Origin: Cyanobacteria bacterium UBA9579
GTDB lineage: Bacteria > Cyanobacteriota > Vampirovibrionia > Gastranaerophilales > UBA9579
DNA length: 6,931 nt
Assembly: GCA_003499585.1 (NCBI GenBank)
Contig: DNSU01000156.1
Coordinates: forward strand, 1 to 6,931
Direction of reading: 5' to 3'
Shown here: piece by piece, positions 5,254 to 6,931 of the stretch
How positions within the stretch are numbered: the first letter of the stretch is position 1
Layout: each line of letters begins with the position of its first letter
Notes under the pieces: generated by a model
What the model was told of the DNA's origin: nothing
Seen by the model: the letters and a program-made list of their open reading frames with translations, nothing else
The model's database searches: none
Position numbers and translations under genes: made by a program

Positions 5254-6414
5254 TTAAACTTCTTCTGAAACTTTTGGTCTTTCTATCGGGATTATAAAGC
5301 TAAAAGTTGAACCTTGACTGTATTCACTTTCAACCCATATAACTCCGTTTAAGTTGTTTAAAATTTTCTTTGTTATAGCAAGACCTAAACCTGTTCCGCC
5401 ATATTTTTTGGATGCAGAGCGATCAAATTGCCTGTATTCATCGAAAATATTATTTACATCTTCTTCTGCAATACCTATACCTGTATCAGTCACTGAAAAC
5501 ATCAGGAATGATTTATCGGTAAAATTAGGTGGGACGTTTATTCCCTGATATTTTATAAATTCTAAATCAGGATGTATGACTTTGAGGCTTACTGATCCTA
5601 TTTCTGTAAACTTAACAGCATTGTTTAAGACATTTAAAAGTACTTGTCTTAGCATGCTTTCATCAGAGTGGATATTTCTTTTAACTACATCTGATAAATC
5701 TACAGAGAATTCAATCTTTTTATCAATAGCAAAATGACTTGTAACTTCAGTTGCAGAGTTAATTAGCTGTATTACATCAAAGTTTTTAAAGTTAAACTCC
5801 ATTTTACCTGCTTCAATTTTTGATAAATCAAGAACGTTATTTAAAAGAGCAAGTAAATTAGTTGCATTTTTGCTGATTATAGCTACATATTTTTCCTGTT
5901 TTTCTGATAATTTCCCGCTAATTCCATCAAGCAATGCCTGAGAAAAACCTATTACAGAGTGTACAGGAGTTCTAAGCTCATGGGAAAGACTTGCAATGAA
6001 AGTACTCTTATTCTGACTTACTTTTGCCGTATATTCTAATTCTGATTTTAACCCTTCAAGCAGCTTTTGAGTTCTTGTAACATCTCTGAATGCTATTATT
6101 ACTGCTTCTTTATTTTCAGTGTCGCTGCAAGTTATTTCAACAAAAAGTTCCTGGTCTAATTTTGTTCTTACACTTAGCACCATACTTTTGTTTTCACCAA
6201 GGCTTTGATAAACCTTTTCAACTTCATCGGCAAAAATAAAGCCGATGTTTTTACCAATAGCTTCCTTCTTGGAAAAACCAATAATTTCCTGAGCTTTCTT
6301 ATTCCAGTAAACAATACTCTTTTGATAATTAACAATAACTAGTCCATCAGGATAATTATCTGAGATTTCATAGGATAAATTTTGCTTAAATAGGCTTTTT
6401 AACTTTATTTCCAT
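5254..6414 (-). CDS. Soluble PAS-domain sensor histidine kinase (HisKA/HATPase_c)
   Basis: With the ATG at 6414 the product is 386 aa. A PAS domain covers about residues 14-115 (DGLVIVNYQKSIVYWNKKAQ at 23-42, EIIGFSKKEAIGKN, and the closing VIIAFRDVTRTQK). A short coiled linker (~116-137) leads to HisKA, with the H-box SHELRTP at 144-150 and phospho-acceptor His145. HATPase_c follows: N-box LLNVLNNAVKF (259-269), G1 DTGIG (310-314), F-box FDEYRQFDRS (324-333) and G2 GGTGLGL (339-345). All catalytic motifs are intact. No transmembrane segment or signal peptide is present, so it should sense an intracellular cue through PAS or be recruited to a partner. No receiver lies beside it, making it an orphan kinase. 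A GTG at 6426 would add four residues but has no ribosome binding site; the ATG has a weak GGA about 5 bases upstream. The kinase call is certain; signal and partner are unknown. Confidence 0.95.
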   Translation of the reverse strand: MEIKLKSLFKQNLSYEISDNYPDGLVIVNYQKSIVYWNKKAQEIIGFSKKEAIGKNIGFIFADEVEKVYQSLGENKSMVLSVRTKLDQELFVEITCSDTENKEAVIIAFRDVTRTQKLLEGLKSELEYTAKVSQNKSTFIASLSHELRTPVHSVIGFSQALLDGISGKLSEKQEKYVAIISKNATNLLALLNNVLDLSKIEAGKMEFNFKNFDVIQLINSATEVTSHFAIDKKIEFSVDLSDVVKRNIHSDESMLRQVLLNVLNNAVKFTEIGSVSLKVIHPDLEFIKYQGINVPPNFTDKSFLMFSVTDTGIGIAEEDVNNIFDEYRQFDRSASKKYGGTGLGLAITKKILNNLNGVIWVESEYSQGSTFSFIIPIERPKVSEEV

Positions 6415-6456
6415 TATATTCCACACTAATATGTATGTAAGCTTTATGTTTATTTA

Positions 6457-6485
6457 ATAATATCATGCTTTTTTATATGATTGAA
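6457..6485 (-). promoter_or_regulatory. Possible promoter of the histidine kinase gene
   Basis: On the minus strand TTCAAT (6485-6480, a 3/6 match to the -35 consensus), a 17-base spacer and TATTAT (6462-6457, a 5/6 match to -10) lie about 45 bases before the ATG. The -35 match is weak and the region is AT-rich, so chance is a real alternative. Nothing else was found in the gap between the kinase start and the rsmI stop. Confidence 0.3.
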
Positions 6486-6562
6486 TACAATTGCACATGA
6501 AAAGAAATATAAAAATGCTTAAACTTGTTTTTTATCAGGATTTATCAAAATAAATTACAGAT

Positions 6563-6931
6563 TTATTCTTTTTTCTGCTTGATTACCAGATCGTAAACCT
6601 GACTTTTTGAATAAGGTGTAAAGAGTGAAATAATTTTGCTTATATCTTTGCTTGAATAACCTTCTTTTTGTAGGGATTTGATTTTATCAAGTATTTCTGT
6701 TTGCTCGATAAAAGTCTCTTCTTTCTTTTCACCTTCAATTATTACAACTATTTCACCTTTAGGAGGGTGATCTGTGTAGTATTTTATATGATTTTCTAAA
6801 GTATCTTTTCTGATTTCTTCATAAATCTTGGTTAATTCTCTGGCAATTGTTGCCATTTTATTGCCAAATATATCCAGCAGCTCTTCAAGAGTTTTTACAA
6901 GTCTTGAAGGTGCTTCGTATATAGCAATATT
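6563..6931 (-). CDS. rsmI: 16S rRNA (cytidine-1402-2'-O)-methyltransferase RsmI, C-terminal part
   Basis: The frame is open from the window's right edge, and the TAA stop is at 6565-6563, giving 122 residues of an incomplete gene. The visible start NIAIYEAPSRLVKTLEELL is the family's 'xxYEAPHRLxxTLxxL' segment, with Ser where His is usual. It is followed by MATIARELTKIYEEIRKDTL and HPPKGEIVVIIEG, the end of the tetrapyrrole-methylase-like fold. The last ~45 residues (LDKIKSLQKEGYSSKDISKI and on) are the helical C-terminal RsmI-type tail, ending in a Lys-rich KQKKE. RsmI methylates the 2'-O of C1402 in the ribosomal decoding centre using S-adenosylmethionine. An internal ATG at 6856 could be mistaken for the start; homology clearly continues upstream of it to the edge. 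No clear terminator follows the stop. Confidence 0.93.
   Translation of the reverse strand, partial: NIAIYEAPSRLVKTLEELLDIFGNKMATIARELTKIYEEIRKDTLENHIKYYTDHPPKGEIVVIIEGEKKEETFIEQTEILDKIKSLQKEGYSSKDISKIISLFTPYSKSQVYDLVIKQKKE

Noticed and set aside
6427..6562. Small gene or RNA between the kinase and rsmI
   Set aside because: The stretch is AT-rich with no open frame having a start and ribosome binding site and no stable hairpin; it most likely holds only the kinase promoter.

Overview
The window is AT-rich, densely coded bacterial DNA with seven complete or near-complete genes, two genes cut by the window edges, and short intergenic gaps. No RNA gene, CRISPR array, insertion sequence or phage signature was seen. 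The host is probably a Gram-negative-type bacterium with type IV pilus machinery. The pilin-like protein opens with an MKKGFTLAELL prepilin signal and ends in a VDIDGxxKGSNxxGxD-type tail. That tail, with the base composition and gene mix, recalls the non-photosynthetic cyanobacterial relatives (Gastranaerophilales, 'Melainabacteria'). This placement is a judgement from memory, not a computed one.

Layout, left to right. Positions 3-1836 (+) look like one operon: the tail of a gene that may end in a GGDEF domain, a stand-alone CheY-like receiver, and a protein with the architecture of a PilB/GspE secretion ATPase (MshEN plus ATPase core) whose nucleotide-binding motifs are all eroded. A bidirectional hairpin terminator (1817-1848) separates it from a convergent monocistronic pilin-like gene (2365-1865, -) with a good sigma70-type promoter. 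Next, queA (3523-2483, -) is transcribed divergently from a tight larE-larB pair (3657-5226, +); the 97-133 bp between them holds a symmetric -10-like element and a hairpin. A weaker hairpin (5228-5240) ends a convergent PAS-containing soluble histidine kinase (6414-5254, -). At the right edge is the C-terminal part of rsmI (6931-6563, -).

How they fit together. Three themes are present. First, signalling and surface appendages: receiver, possible diguanylate cyclase end, ATPase-like MshEN protein, pilin-like protein and orphan histidine kinase. Second, nickel-pincer nucleotide cofactor synthesis: LarB carboxylates and hydrolyses nicotinic acid adenine dinucleotide and LarE adds sulfur; larC and larA are not in the window. 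Third, translation-related RNA modification: QueA (queuosine) and RsmI (16S rRNA C1402 methylation). The most interesting object is the intact but apparently catalytically dead PilB/GspE-like protein downstream of the receiver gene.
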